Made by a program: the position numbers and the translations under genes. Positions 52,301 to 64,000 of a stretch of 64,000 nt of DNA are shown one piece after another; within the stretch, counting starts at the first letter, position 1, and each line of letters opens with the position of its first letter. Under the pieces are notes generated by a model. That model saw only the letters and a list, made by a program, of their open reading frames with translations, made no database searches and was not told the origin of the DNA. The DNA is taken from contig VUYV01000020.1 in assembly GCA_008711295.1 (NCBI GenBank), positions 2,405,296 through 2,469,295 of the forward strand, read 5' to 3'. This DNA comes from Anarhynchus alexandrinus (taxonomy: Eukaryota > Chordata > Aves > Charadriiformes > Charadriidae).

Positions 52301-55300
52301 ACAACTTCATATAAAAGCCTTCCACATTGCACTCCCTACGACCTTAAGCAGGCTCAAAATAGGACGGTAGGCTGCTCAAACCCACATGCCTGCATAGTCC
52401 TTGACTGCCCCTCACCACTGAGTACTGGACTCAGTAAAAGCATGAAGCAAGGTTAACATTTTTTTTTCCCTTTGAGGCAGAAAAGAGGAATTGGTTCCTA
52501 TATTTAGGCGGGGGGAAAAAAAACCCAAACCGAAAAAGGCATTGCATAGAAGCAGCCCTATGCCGACTGTTGCAGCTTCTTGCCACTGGGCAGATGAGAA
52601 GCTTTTACAAAACAACACATCACACCGGGTATCACTTCTGTCTCCAAAGGAATACGTCATCTCTTGCTTGTGAAAATTTTCATTTCTTTTGGATTCTACA
52701 TTAAATGTTAACGACTAAAGACCATTCAAAGTTTCAGAAGCGGAAGGTCATTAAAAGCAAACACTATGCTTTTCAGATTCCAAAAATATTTACATCTCTG
52801 TTAAATGAAACAGTTATGTCAATGTGGTGAATCTAATAAGCAGAACTGTTAACTTACTTACACATTTAGAGATAATACTATGCCAAAAGGAAAATTACAT
52901 TTCAACCCTAACATCTGCGTTAGGGAATAATTTCATATGATTGAATTAATTTCTGTCACTTGTCCTTTCACAAGACAACAAACTGTAAACCAACACTGAA
53001 CACCAGACAGTGCTAAGAAAGAGCATTTCCTGCTACTTTTACTTCACAACTGCTACTCAACTACCAACGGGACATGTCAGTCCTTCATCCAGTATTGTAT
53101 AAAGCAACTGTGTAAATCATCTTCCATATTAACTTTTAAAAGTAATATGTCAAGTTAATAATTTGTCATGAAAACCTCGTATGCAAAACCACAGCAACAT
53201 AAAATTGCTGTTATCATGAAACAGTGCTTCATTTTTATTATTTGTTTACCAGACTTCTAATCTTCACTCTTCAGTGACAGCCATTACATAGATACTACGT
53301 ATCAATTGTAATATATCTGATAAATTACCCTCTTTGCATATACAGCCTTCTGATCAAGTTGAATAGGCATCACGAAAATTAAATAAATAATTACTCTTAA
53401 ATCTCCACATAAGATCTCTAAACAAATACCTCAGTGGCCTTATTTCCTTGGAATGAGGCTTCAAATGACAAACTCTTTGCATATTATCTTCAGTGTTGTT
53501 TTGGTAGAAGTAAGGGTCACAAAGTCTTTCTGGAAGGACCATAGGGCCTTCAAGGGCTGACCAGCATTTAATTTTCTTAATGAAACAAGTTATAGAAACA
53601 GCAGCTGTGTTTTTTCCAACCTAATTTAATACCATATTTATTACCATACTTCATAACTAATTAACCCAATGGTATTACCTAATACTGCTTTTCAGGGGTT
53701 GAGGATGAAAGCTTCCATACTCAGTCACGCTTAAAAGCGCCCTACTCTGATTATTGCCCCTTCATATAATTTCTGGAGCTTTTCTAACTGCTTCCAGTTC
53801 ACTTTACCCTATCCAGTCACTGCAGAAATAGAAACAAACATTACAAATCCTCATTAGAGCAATAAAATAAATCTGTGCCAACTACCCCGTTGGTAGTCAC
53901 ACAGATTTTTTTTACAGAAGTAGAACTGGGACAGTCTGCTGGATCAAGGGAGCCAGATAACACTCTTACAGTAACCGTCACAGCTATGTAAAACAAAGCA
54001 CTAAATGGATATAATCTCACTTTGCCAAATTAAGGCTGTTGAGAATATTTTTGAATAGGTAACAGCGATGTCCATAAATTCGGGTGGAACAGCCTTTGTG
54101 CCCCTGCACCATTTCACAACAGGACTGCCCTCAGTTAGTCCCAAAATCTTTCCATTTGTCCTTTTCTCACCATAAATTCTGCAAGGTCATGTATCCAACT
54201 GTTTCTGCCTCATTTACAATCGGAAGTTGGTCCACATCCTTCTTTCAATTAACTACTCCACAGAAAATTAAGAAAGTAAGAATTCAGTTAGTGTGTTGAC
54301 TATCATCCCTTCAATACAAAAAGCTCTAGAGGCCTCTCTTCACCTATTGTAGATCACTTCAAATGACTTACACGTACAAAAGCTTAATTTACCCACACTG
54401 AATGACAGCATAGTTCCACTGATCACCATGAACAATAAAGGATACTTACTATTACATAGTGCAAACCCTATTTACCTCTCAGATTCTGTAACTACAAAAA
54501 AAAAAATCTTCATAAACACATACATTTTAATAAAAGCCATGTAAATTCTCCATCCCTTGGATTATATTTGAAACTCATGAAATGCTGAAACAGATCAAGC
54601 AGTTTGTATTACTGAAATGCTCAATAAACCAAAAAATACCAGAAAGTATGTGAAAGACAAGCTAATTATGGTACAAGTATGCTTCCACAAACACACATGG
54701 ATTCACTACCCTAAATTAAGTATTTGCTGAATAAGACGGATAACCTTAAATCAAACATATATAGATATATGCATCACTTGTTTTTTGCACACAGCAACTC
54801 TGATTTTGTATAAAGTTATTAAAAAGTTCACAGCTGGCAGTGCTAAACATGAAACTTAGCTCAAAGGTTTTATGAAACTTGAAATATTTTGGTTCTCCCC
54901 AATCTGGTTTACTGAAGGTACATGTTTTCTTTAAACACAGTTCCTCCTTACTACTTATTCTGTTTTCTCGTCAATAGCAATTGCAATACTACTTGCAAAC
55001 CCCCTAAAACAAAAGGGAAAATTTTCTATTTACATTATGGGACAGCTTGTACACTTTGGGGCTATATAATATAAAAATTAGTAAAGTGTGACTTGTCAGA
55101 TTACTTATTCTATGCTTCTAAAAAAACATCATGAAATTACACAGCAAACCTCATGAGATCGAGTGTAACCATGCGATGCCTTTGTATAAGGCATGGGCAA
55201 TGGACTAAAGGAGTTGGGTCGCAGTTTTTCAAAGCTAAATTTTATCATTTTCTCAGAAAAAAAAATTAAAAGAAATATGTCTTACTAAAATCTTCCCTCT

Positions 55301-56247
55301 CATTCTTTTTTAAAAACTTTTTTCCCTTCCATCTATCGTAGCTGCATACTTAAAATTTAAATATATGTTTAAAACCAGCATGAACTCTGAGAATTTTGCT
55401 GAAATTCTCAATTTCATGCCAGAAGTAACAAACTGTGGGAAATCCCACCTAGACAACTACTAAAAGGTGCACAAAATTCTTCCCAATGAATTTCAGGATC
55501 TCATTCGTGTGAGTTTATATGGAATAAAGCACAGAAATCACCCTGTTTGGACTACTAAAAAAACTGATATAAAATCTTACTTTGACATAGTCTCTAATTC
55601 AGTATTGTTAGTCTGTTGGGGATTTCCACGTGAAGTAATGCAGTACTATGTAGAGGTACTTAAATCAGTATTATACAAGTTGTCCAGAGCTCCAGAGCTC
55701 ACAGAGCTCCATCAATGTGCCCTTCTGAGAATAAGGGTAGCCAATATAACGTTCTGCCATGGCTAAGTGTGTCTATGACTCTTTGGGGGAAAATCAACAC
55801 ATGAGAGTTTACTTCCAGCGGTTGAAACTAGGCTGTGTAAGAGGCCCTAAATGCCCAAATCCATCTTTCACTGCAATAAATAGCTCTGGTAACTCCATCC
55901 TCGTTACAGAATTCAGGCTAACCTAGCCGGGATGCAAGAGCAACCACACTGTGACATGAAAAGAAAAATTGGATAAGCAGCACAGAGTGACTCAATTGCC
56001 AGTGGCTTTGCCAGCAGCAGTTGATTTAATTTGAACTTTGACATTCCTGCAGCATCACTAGTCAATCCACAGAACTGGAATTTCAAAGAAGTCGCAAGGA
56101 CTAGCCAACCAATTCTATGCTTACAGCATCATTTAACTCAAGTTAGAGATTTCTGGGTGGAAACAGAAGTAGAGAAAGAGTGCAGTGATGGCCAGTCTTG
56201 AACGGCAAGCGTTCGCAACAGTTCATGTAAACAGTTTTAACTCTTAC

Positions 56248-56357
56248 CTATCAGACCCTTCTCAAGAGTAAAGGTTTTGTTCGTGAACATGCATTCAAAT
56301 GCCACAATATGGAAAACTTTGTTCACTGTGTTGTGGGTCCCAACAATTCGAATATAC
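56248..56357 (-). CDS. BTBD9: BTBD9 coding exon: end of first F5/8C domain and linker
   Basis: This 110-base exon has acceptor ...ccctatag and donor gtaagag on the minus strand. Its first base completes an Arg codon begun in the upstream exon, which is outside the window. It then reads YIRIVGTHNTVNKVFHIV, AFECMF and TFTLEKGLI, and leaves one base (G) of a Val codon that the next exon finishes. The RIVGTHNT motif and the following hydrophobic strand with FEC form the final beta strands of the first discoidin-like domain; TFTLEKGLIV begins the linker to the second. The exon has an open frame throughout, with no frameshift or stop, and matches remembered mammalian BTBD9 almost residue for residue. 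Flanking introns are over 7.6 kb (upstream, running off the window) and 10.4 kb (downstream). Confidence 0.95.
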
Positions 56358-56664
56358 CTATAGGGAACAAAACAAACAAAAAAAAAGGTAAGTAGCACAA
56401 GTTAAGCATGACAAACCTCTATGCACTAAAATATATATTGTTCAGTTGGACTATATTGTGCAGAGCTGTAAGAAATGAGTAACAGCTAAAAAAAAAAGAT
56501 TAAAATAAGAAAAGGAGTAAAAAGAGTATAAATTTCACAGCAAACTTGCATATACTCAGGATCTATCAAAAATCTTTCTGGACTAATTTGCCAAGAAAAG
56601 AAAAATGAGGGAGCTTCTCATTCAGAAATGGTCTGTTAGTGCAAATGTGTGCTCATGCAGGGTA

Positions 56665-56690
56665 ATTATAATAATAATAATAATAATAAT
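56665..56690. repeat. (AAT)n microsatellite
   Basis: Eight near-perfect ata/aat triplets (attataataataataataat and on). It lies about 310 bases upstream, in the transcript sense, of the acceptor of the exon at 56,248-56,357. It would be length-variable between individuals. Confidence 0.85.
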
Positions 56691-59600
56691 CCCTTTACCA
56701 ACTATACTTTTTACCAAAATGAAAGATTTCATACAGCCAGGATAAATCCAAAAGAGCAGTGAGGCTTCTCTGCAGAAGCCAAAAATTAATTCCATTTTAA
56801 TAAGACTGTTTCTAATTCTAATACTGGATGTACAGGATATCAATGTCTCTGTTGGTGTATATTTTATTAATAACAAAAAACCCCCAACAAAACGACAAAC
56901 AACTGAACAGTCAAATGTTATGAAACAAAGCTAGCTCTGGGTTTCATTCCTGGTTGTATAACTTATACTTCTAGACTCTAATTGAAAATTAAATGGAGCT
57001 GCTCTTGAACACCGTGACCTAGTCACCTTCTGTATTACCCTGGAGGCTTCACCTTCTATAAACGGCCATTAACCTTGATGCAGTCTGGTTCCTGCATTTT
57101 CTGAAGAGATCCAACAGTTCTTACTAAAAATTTTGAAAAATCTTAAATGGCATATGGTACATCAACTCAATAAATGCTGAAAAAGCAATGCAGAAAACTA
57201 CCTAGAACAAATACCATTACCCCACAAAATGGGTTACCCACATTGCAGAAAGCTTTGTATTAAATGAAATAATTTCAATTAAGAGGTATCAGAATGTAAG
57301 AATCTTAAGCAATGGCCTCGGTCTGAGGTATAAAACAACCTTTCATTTATGTATTATAATTATAGTTCCAACACATTGGCCACTCACCAACAGCATCATT
57401 TTGGCATGTGTTCTCCATCATACCAAGTTGAAAAAATACACAGCTTTCAGTACTGAGATATTTTTTTTAACAATAAAAAACCTCATAGCTATTTACCGTA
57501 TTAATGTTCAACCTCCTCCTACATTTCAGGACTTGAGTGCCTTATGAAAGAGCTCTTATAAGCAAGCCTCAATGACTGTTATTACTGATATTCGTTTGTC
57601 TTTACCATACACAGAAAAAAAGTCTTCTAAAAATAATTTTAAAAAGCCCACCTATTACATGCAAATGGCTGCAAGAGACAACTAAGTTACCTCAGTAACA
57701 CGACATCCCTAAAATTCTCAGGTTTTGACATCTGCTCCTTTTAGCTTATATAATAGTTTCATTAAAAAATACCCTATTATATATTTTGATTAAAATTACA
57801 AGTGATATACAATATGCTCAAAATTTCACTTTAAAAATTATCTTAATTATCATGACTTGAAACAAAAAGAATGATACGTTATTCCCTAATTAATATTAAT
57901 TCACAGATCAATTAATTATCACAGTAACAAGTTTCCTGCAAGTCATTCTGTGTAGAAAAAGTCAAAGTTGCAAAACTAGAGAAAATATTTATTTTTCATA
58001 AAGAAGGTAAACCTATATTTTAAGAATAAAGCAGAACTTAGCCCTCACTATGTAGCTGTGACAAGTGCCTGCGAAGAGCATCGCAGGAATCTTGGCTGAC
58101 AGTCAGGGAAACAGCGGTTCTTTCCCCAGACCTGCCCACGTGAAGCAGTCAGTTGCTGCAAGGTGATCCGTGAAATGCCATATTTTGGGATTCGTATTAT
58201 GAAGGCAAAACTCTATCAGCCTCAGTTTTTCTTAACACACCGAGGATAATCTGCAGTGTTTTTGCAAGTGGTGCGCAGGCAGGTACAGTCTATGGCAACA
58301 GCTCGGTGGACACAGAGGAGCCGGACCCCGAGGTTTCTACTCACAAAAGTGACTTTCTGCAAAACTGACACTGAAGATCCACAGAAGAGATTATAATCAA
58401 ATTATTCAGGGGACTAACAGTTTACTGTTCAGAGAAACTTAACCTGAAATTTGAAAGAATCTTTCAGTTTCAGGAGCTCTGGTAGACATCTCCAGCTAAG
58501 GGTATGCCTCCTCCTTGAAGCTATAGGCACAGATGTATTTGGTCCAGTCTTGTCAGATTATTTTTTTTTTTGTCAATTCACAAGCACGGTATGAACCCTA
58601 AATACACAGGCAACGACCAGGATCCGACAACAGTAACTGTTCTTGTTCTATCCAGCATCAGAAGGGCAGAATTTGCCTAAACACGGGAACAATCTTGGAA
58701 CATTTATAAGCGCACACAGAGACTGGCAGAGACTGGCTCTGCCAGAGGGACTCCCTCGTCTCTCTCAGGCAAGAAAAGCGTTGAGTTGTTGCTTGGACGA
58801 AAGACGCTCCGGGCTAACCAACACAGCATTACTAACGGAGATACTCTGACATACTTCAGTTAGGCTTCTTTGCTTTAAAGAGTTTAGAGAACAAACAAAG
58901 TAACAAAATTAATAGTAACACAGGAAACTGCTTCATAATTAGCTTTAAAAGCTAGTTTATTTAGATCTTTTTGTGTTATGAAATTGTAACGCTACAGCAA
59001 ATTTCTGGATTGGCTTTGGCTTTTTTGGTTTTTGCTTTTTACTTCAGGTTTTCTTTGGTCACTCATGTGTGGGTTTTTTTAATATATCAAGAGGGTGAAA
59101 GATACACAAGACTGGAATAGTTTGCCATGGGAAAAGCATCATCACCATCCTGAAAACTTAGGTAAAATAACGTATCACCCCCTTGTTAGCAAAGTTCTCT
59201 GCCAACACGTAGAAAGGAACAAAGCTTATTCTTGTATGCTGAATAGCCTATCAGTTATTTTGAACAAGAGATGACAATGTTTCACATTGCTGGAAAGCTG
59301 AAATGTTGTGGTAATGTAAAACAAAATCCAATCCATTAGAATAATCATGTATACATTAGTCTTCTAAAGTATATTATTTTGATGTTGTAATATTATTGCA
59401 AGGTAGAAAGTAATGACATGACAACCCCCTTCCTTTGTCCCCAGTACAATAAATATATTTTATTCTTTTGTTATCTCTCTCAAGGTGAATGATCAGCATG
59501 ATTTCCTGCCTGAATCTTGCATTCTTCTACTTGGTGGAAATTAAAATAATGCGATATTCAAAATTACTTTAAACACCCTAACTTCAAAATTAAATTCTCA

Positions 59601-60269
59601 GATTTTGCATAAAAATTGTAGCTTATTATTCCACTCGATGTGAGATACAAAAGCTACCATAGCCTGAGACTGTAAAGACAATCTTCCTTCAAATAAGACA
59701 GAATTTATTAGAAATGCCCAGTACTGCTAGGTAAACAAGCTGTATCTGAATTTCAAATATCACCAACGAAGTTGATATTGAAGGTACATAACCTGTTTCA
59801 GAAGTACCAGATGAAGACATTGTAAATACTGAAGTAGTACATCCTAATGAGAATACTGAACAATGGGCTGAAAACAAAAAGTTTGTTTAGAAATACGATA
59901 GTGAGAAAAAACTGCCAATGTGGACAACTTCAATATGAGCAACAAAGTCTTAATTCAGAGCATACAGATTTCAGAAATTTAAAATACCTATTATAGCTCA
60001 TTACTTGCTTGAAAATTTGTAAATTTTCCTAAGCAGTTTTCTGCCAGATGGAAATGCAACTGAGTCATGATTAAAAACAAAAGTGTCCTTCAGGGAATCA
60101 GACTATGTGTACCATCTATCATTTTCCTGGAGCGATTTATTAGCCGGAATATAAGAGTACAGGTAACAAAATTAATATGAACGATTTTTCAGCACATGCA
60201 ACTCTGACAAATGCTTAAAATGCACGGGACATGTTTTATGTGATCACTCACTAAGTTTTTAAAACATAC

Positions 60270-60773
60270 TGTAGGGGTTTTGGCTGGGATAGAGTTAAAA
60301 TTCTTCACAGTAGCTTTTATGGTGCTGTTTTGTATTTGTGCTGAAAACAGTGCTGATAACACCGGGACGTTTCAGTTACTGCTGAGCAGTGGCTGCTCAG
60401 ACCTCTTCTGCTCCTCACGCCGCCCCGCCAGCGAGCAGGCCGGGGGTGCACAAGAAGTCAGGAGGGGACACAGCCGGGACAGCTGACCCCAACTGGCCAA
60501 AGGGATATTCCATACCAGCAAGGGAGGATGTTCTTCCCAAGTAACCGTTACGTGTGACGGAGACCTGCTTTTCTGGAGATGGCTGAACACCTGCGTGCCG
60601 ATGGGAAATAGTGAATGAATTCCTTCTGCTGCGCACACAGCTTTTGCTATACCTATTAAACTGTCCCTATCTCAACCCGCAGGTTTTTTCCGATTCTCCC
60701 TCCCACCCCGCTGTGGGGTAGCGAGTGAGCGGCTGTGCGGGGCTGAGGTGCCCACCGGGGTGAGCCCACCACA
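60270..60773 (+). mobile_element. Solo LTR of a second avian endogenous retrovirus family
   Basis: Begins TG at 60270 (tgtaggggttttggctggga) and runs through tagagttaaaattcttcaca, gctgaaaacagtgctgataa, ttactgctgagcagtg, gacacagccgggacagctga and aagggatattccatacca. Further on are cttcccaagtaaccgttacg, ggagatggctgaacacctgc and cctattaaactgtccctatc. It ends near ggggtgagcccaccaca. I recognise this as a common LTR of many bird genomes, probably ERVL-like (class not certain). Compared with remembered copies, the segment after attccatacc that normally carries the TATA region is missing or shortened. No internal proviral sequence or second LTR is present. It is antisense to BTBD9, and no clear target-site duplication was seen. 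Confidence 0.85.
60655..60660 (+). terminator. LTR poly(A) signal variant ATTAAA
   Basis: ATTAAA in tacctattaaactgtcc, in the position expected for the R-region poly(A) signal of this LTR family. It reads opposite to BTBD9. Confidence 0.5.
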
Positions 60774-62150
60774 CCGTGATACTGCTCTTGGCTCTGACCG
60801 GCGGTGCAGCAACAGGTACGGCTCTCCGACTTTGCTCACAGGCCTAAGGGACAGGCACCTGAGAATTAAGCACCACAAAATCTAACAGCCTTCTGGCTCC
60901 CACAAGCAAATCCGCATCGAGTGGCAAGAGCATCATCTCTGTCAATGTTACCTAATTATCTACCTAATATTACGAGATCAGCGAGCAGGGTCTGTGTACA
61001 ACTGTGTGTCTACAGCAAGCCAGGAAGAAAGTGCTCACACCTTCTCTCCATCAAGCGTAGGGAGATTCTTCTGTGAACTTGGACTCCAAAGCTGGGACCC
61101 TTTTCTGAGGAGCCACTATGCATACTGGCGCTGATAATGCCTCTTTACGTAATGATCTGTTCTTTAAGGCATTTCCTCAGAAAGAAATTGAAGTTCAACT
61201 CTTTTTTTTAATAGGGCTTCAAACCTAAGGAGAGGTCCCTACCCCCAGGGAGCCAGGCGAGACTGTGACACGGTGTTCTCTGCTGCTGTACTACACGCGG
61301 CAGAGAAGGTGTGGGGCCACTCGGTGAATCAGAGAAAAGTATCCAACAGCTCCTCGCTCAGGAACCATAGGTCAGGTCCCACACATTGAAAAAGCGATAG
61401 GTTGAACACCTCCCTCCCTCCAAAGGCTCTCGTTATGAAATGACTGTAAGACATCATCATGAGATCAAAGGATAATTAAGACTGCAGGAGTGAACAATTT
61501 CAGTAACCCTGTATCTTTCAGAGTCCAACTTTGGAAGTTTAACCGCCTTAACATTTGCTTTCTATTTACATATTTATACAAAAAATACATCCCATAAGAA
61601 AATTAATGAATCTTGGTTAACTTAGTATTTTCTTTCTTGCAATTAAGGGAATAAGAAACAAGCAGTTGCGGGACTGGAGATCCCAGAGTGAGTAACTTCT
61701 CCACTCTCTGTACCCTCTGTACGCTACGAACAACAAATCAACCCATATGGAAATAAATTAAAACCTTCAACTGCATAATAAAACACTTTATTTGATCTCG
61801 ATTCTTTTAGATACTTAAGGTCAAACTCCATAGTTTTGCAATTACTTTTCATCGTTCAAGTAGTGAGAACAAACATGGTATTCTCCCACCTCCAACACTA
61901 CATGCTTGCAATTATTGTAGTCCTCTGAACTCGAAAAAAAACAGAGGAAACAAGCTAAAGATCATATTTTTAACAGATGATGCTTCCTGAAATACAATAC
62001 AGGTATCTTTTATGCTGATTAAATCAACATAAATGCATATACTAATAATTTTTGATAGCCAGAGTAATTTTTCCACAAGTGCTTGGCAAGAATGTCATTA
62101 ATTAAGAAGGACCACTGACCAGACTCACTTGTGTATGAAAAATGACAAAA

Positions 62151-62151
62151 N
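62151..62151. other. Single ambiguous base (N)
   Basis: One N in aatgacaaaangattaagc, just after an A run. It lies in intron sequence and affects no feature. Confidence 0.99.
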
Positions 62152-64000
62152 GATTAAGCTGAGACATAGGAATGATGAAGAATTAACTGCATAATCAAAA
62201 TCCTGGTGCCAAACTATGAATTTTAATTTTATTGCTCACTGAGGAAGACACATGGCAGACAAAAAACAAGGAGGACAGACATTAAAAACACCACAGGCAG
62301 TTTTTCCAGTGAAATTAGAATTTGTTCACTTTCCTGTCAGGAACAAAGCAGCTTTATACAACACAAAGTTATCTATAAATCTTTGTGTGATAGAAGAGTA
62401 AAGAGTCACAATTCAAGGGCTAGACTAGCTTCTCTGTCAATGGACTTTAGACCCAACTGATAGACTGGGGGGAAGACAAAAAGAACCCTGAATCATTCTT
62501 TAAAAAAAACAAACCTTGATCACTTTGGGGGGTTTAAAAGTACTTCCCGGGCAGGTGAACAGGACTGCAGCATGAGAATTTTGTCCCTTTAGAAGACATT
62601 TCATTTTGGTTTCTGGCCCTGTTTGAGAATAATGGATATTGATAGTATTTAAGTGGTTTAAGAGCTTCATCCACATGTCACAGACTTCTGTAGTCACAGT
62701 TAGTCATGCTACACTTCACCCTGAGATTCCCACAGCAGAAATACCAGAAAAATCTGTATTCTTCTTTTCATTTTTTTCCCCCCACTAACAAGAAAAATAT
62801 TTTAACTAGAGGGAAGCAATATGTTCTAACAGATCTTGGTAGAATCCTAAACTACTATAATTTGAATGAAATACCTGGGTTGATTAATTAGGCACCCACA
62901 TGGCAATGCCCTCATCCATCCCCTATTTTTCCCAGAGCAATTCTTCACCCTTACACGAAACTATGACTTGGGCACTCTGTTGTGACTACAAATACTCACA
63001 TTTCCGAACAACTACATCACGTTTTACTCCTGCTCTTTACATTTGTACAGCTGACACATTTAATTCGGATAACAGCTGCTCCTGAGCATACCACTGATTC
63101 AGCTGTGGATACCCTGGAGGACTACTAATACCAAAGCTCAGCTGCCTGCCTCAGAACAGTACTTAGGACATATGTGTCAAAGCGTAAAAATATGCATAGT
63201 CTAGCATCTGTTTTAATCCTTCATTATAATAACACCAGCAAGATACAGACAAACTCTGGAATATATTATGCATAGATTCTAATCTCTTGAGAATATTGAG
63301 ACAGAAGACTAAGTAAAGATAGGTAAAGGAAATTAGCTGGCATTTTGCACTGATATCCACTCTAAGTTACTATCAAAGCAACGCAGCACAGCAACAGCAA
63401 ACTAAAATAAAGAACTAAATCCAATATGTACAAAATGCGCTCGTAAGAATTTGGCATTTCATTTTCCTTCGTGGAGCATTTGGTACGAGACACCAGTGCT
63501 AGTCCCACATACTTCGTATCTCCTCTAACTGCTTAGAAACCGCTAACATTCACATTCTGATCACTGCCACAGAGACGCATGAGATACAGCGCAGCACACA
63601 AGGGCATTAGAAGACATTCTGTTTATCTTCTAGTGGAAAAGGAAACAGTGCTATTCACTGCCATATAAACCCCATTTATTGACAATTCCGTAAAACATAT
63701 AATCCTTCAGACTCACACAGCTGAATCAACAGACTCATGACAGGAAGATAAAGAAAAAAAACAAGAAGGAAAAATCTATTGCCGGAATTAAATCACGTGC
63801 CAAAACAGTGGACATAAACAAATATATAAGAAAAGAATTAAGCGAGAACAAATGTGGAAAGCATTTCTGTCTTTTTGACAGGAGACAAGTTTTCTGGCAC
63901 TTAGATGAGAAAATGTAATAGAGTCTATTTCATACCAAAGGAAATCCCTGCTGCAAATATAGTAAACAACAGTGTCTTGTGTCTTACACAAGACAAAATC

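Larger units (their letters stand above)
45821..56247 (-). other. BTBD9: BTBD9 intron (about 10.4 kb)
   Basis: GT-AG intron. It contains a purine-rich tract at 46.2 kb and a weak tRNA-derived SINE-like patch next to it. The rest is AT-rich unique-looking sequence with short homopolymers; no further exon or mobile element was recognised. Confidence 0.93.
10174..64000 (-). other. BTBD9: BTBD9 gene, 3' part (last five coding exons and introns)
   Basis: Five minus-strand exons splice into one continuous frame that I recognise as the C-terminal part of BTBD9. Coding segments in transcript order are 56357-56248, 45820-45631, 35942-35835, 15495-15417 and 10368-10174. They total 682 bases including the stop. 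Each junction has AG acceptor and GT donor dinucleotides, and codons split across introns (R, V, R, K) are restored on joining. From family knowledge, BTBD9 is about 610 residues: BTB domain, BACK domain, then two discoidin-like F5/8 type C domains. It acts as a CUL3 ubiquitin-ligase adaptor, has been tied to iron regulatory protein IRP2 turnover and to synaptic and motor phenotypes, and is a human restless legs syndrome locus. The window carries about the last 226 residues; BTB and BACK are outside it to the right. Identification is from remembered family sequence, not a search. Confidence 0.95.
56358..64000 (-). other. BTBD9: BTBD9 intron, 3' portion (over 7.6 kb, runs off window)
   Basis: The stretch right of the exon at 56.3 kb. 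I searched by eye for the preceding BTBD9 exon (remaining strands of the first F5/8C domain) and did not find it, so it lies beyond 64,000. The intron holds an (AAT)n microsatellite at 56.67 kb, a solo LTR at 60.27-60.77 kb and one ambiguous base at 62,151. GC-richer patches around 58.1-58.35 kb and 61.2-61.35 kb were not assigned. Confidence 0.85.

Noticed and set aside
58040..58350. GC-richer patch considered as the missing upstream BTBD9 exon
   Set aside because: Minus-strand translation does not give the expected discoidin-domain residues before YIRIVGTHNT, so that exon is placed outside the window.
60280..60878. Several 68-88 codon frames with GC-rich codons
   Set aside because: They are produced by the GC-rich solo LTR and its right flank, not by a gene.
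1..64000. A novel defence, mobile or metabolic gene system
   Set aside because: The window is intronic and flanking DNA of a vertebrate gene. No gene cluster, repeat-spacer array or unusual enzyme set is present.

Overview
This is a vertebrate nuclear window, almost certainly from a bird. It holds the 3' part of one protein-coding gene, BTBD9, on the minus strand, spread over very large introns. The bird assignment rests on the repeats: several CR1 LINE fragments with typical avian 3' ends, and two solo LTRs of avian endogenous retrovirus types. The DNA is visibly AT-rich and open reading frames are short. Apart from the five exons described here, the open frames look like chance or repeat-derived frames. 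There is no operon structure, CRISPR array, plasmid or phage gene, tRNA or rRNA.

Layout, left to right. 1-10,173 is the 3' side of BTBD9 (3' UTR and/or flank), with several candidate poly(A) signals and no exon I can recognise. The last BTBD9 coding exon is at 10,174-10,368, with its stop codon at 10,174-10,176. Further upstream exons (minus strand, so at rising coordinates) are at 15,417-15,495, 35,835-35,942, 45,631-45,820 and 56,248-56,357. The introns between them are about 5.0, 20.3, 9.7 and 10.4 kb. The stretch 56,358-64,000 is the start of another intron; the next upstream exon lies outside the window. All visible splice sites are GT-AG. The reading phase carries cleanly across all four joins and ends at a stop codon, so the model is internally consistent.

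The five exons encode roughly the last 226 residues of BTBD9: the end of the first discoidin-like (F5/8 type C) domain, the linker, the whole second discoidin-like domain, and a Ser/Pro-rich C-terminal tail. The N-terminal BTB and BACK domains must lie beyond the right edge. From family knowledge, BTBD9 is a CUL3 ubiquitin-ligase adaptor linked to iron-regulatory protein turnover and synaptic function, and human BTBD9 is a restless legs syndrome locus.

The introns hold a CR1 fragment (12.66 kb), a possible MIR-like SINE remnant (12.18 kb), a solo LTR (24.34-24.89 kb), a diverged 84-bp tandem duplication (29.6 kb), an AT-rich block (33.3 kb), a CR1 tail (37.6 kb), a nested CR1-into-CR1 insertion (41.59-42.91 kb), a purine tract (46.2 kb), an (AAT)n microsatellite (56.67 kb) and a second solo LTR (60.27-60.77 kb). 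I looked for a previously undescribed system and did not find one. The findings below are modest leads in repeats, UTR structure and gene architecture.
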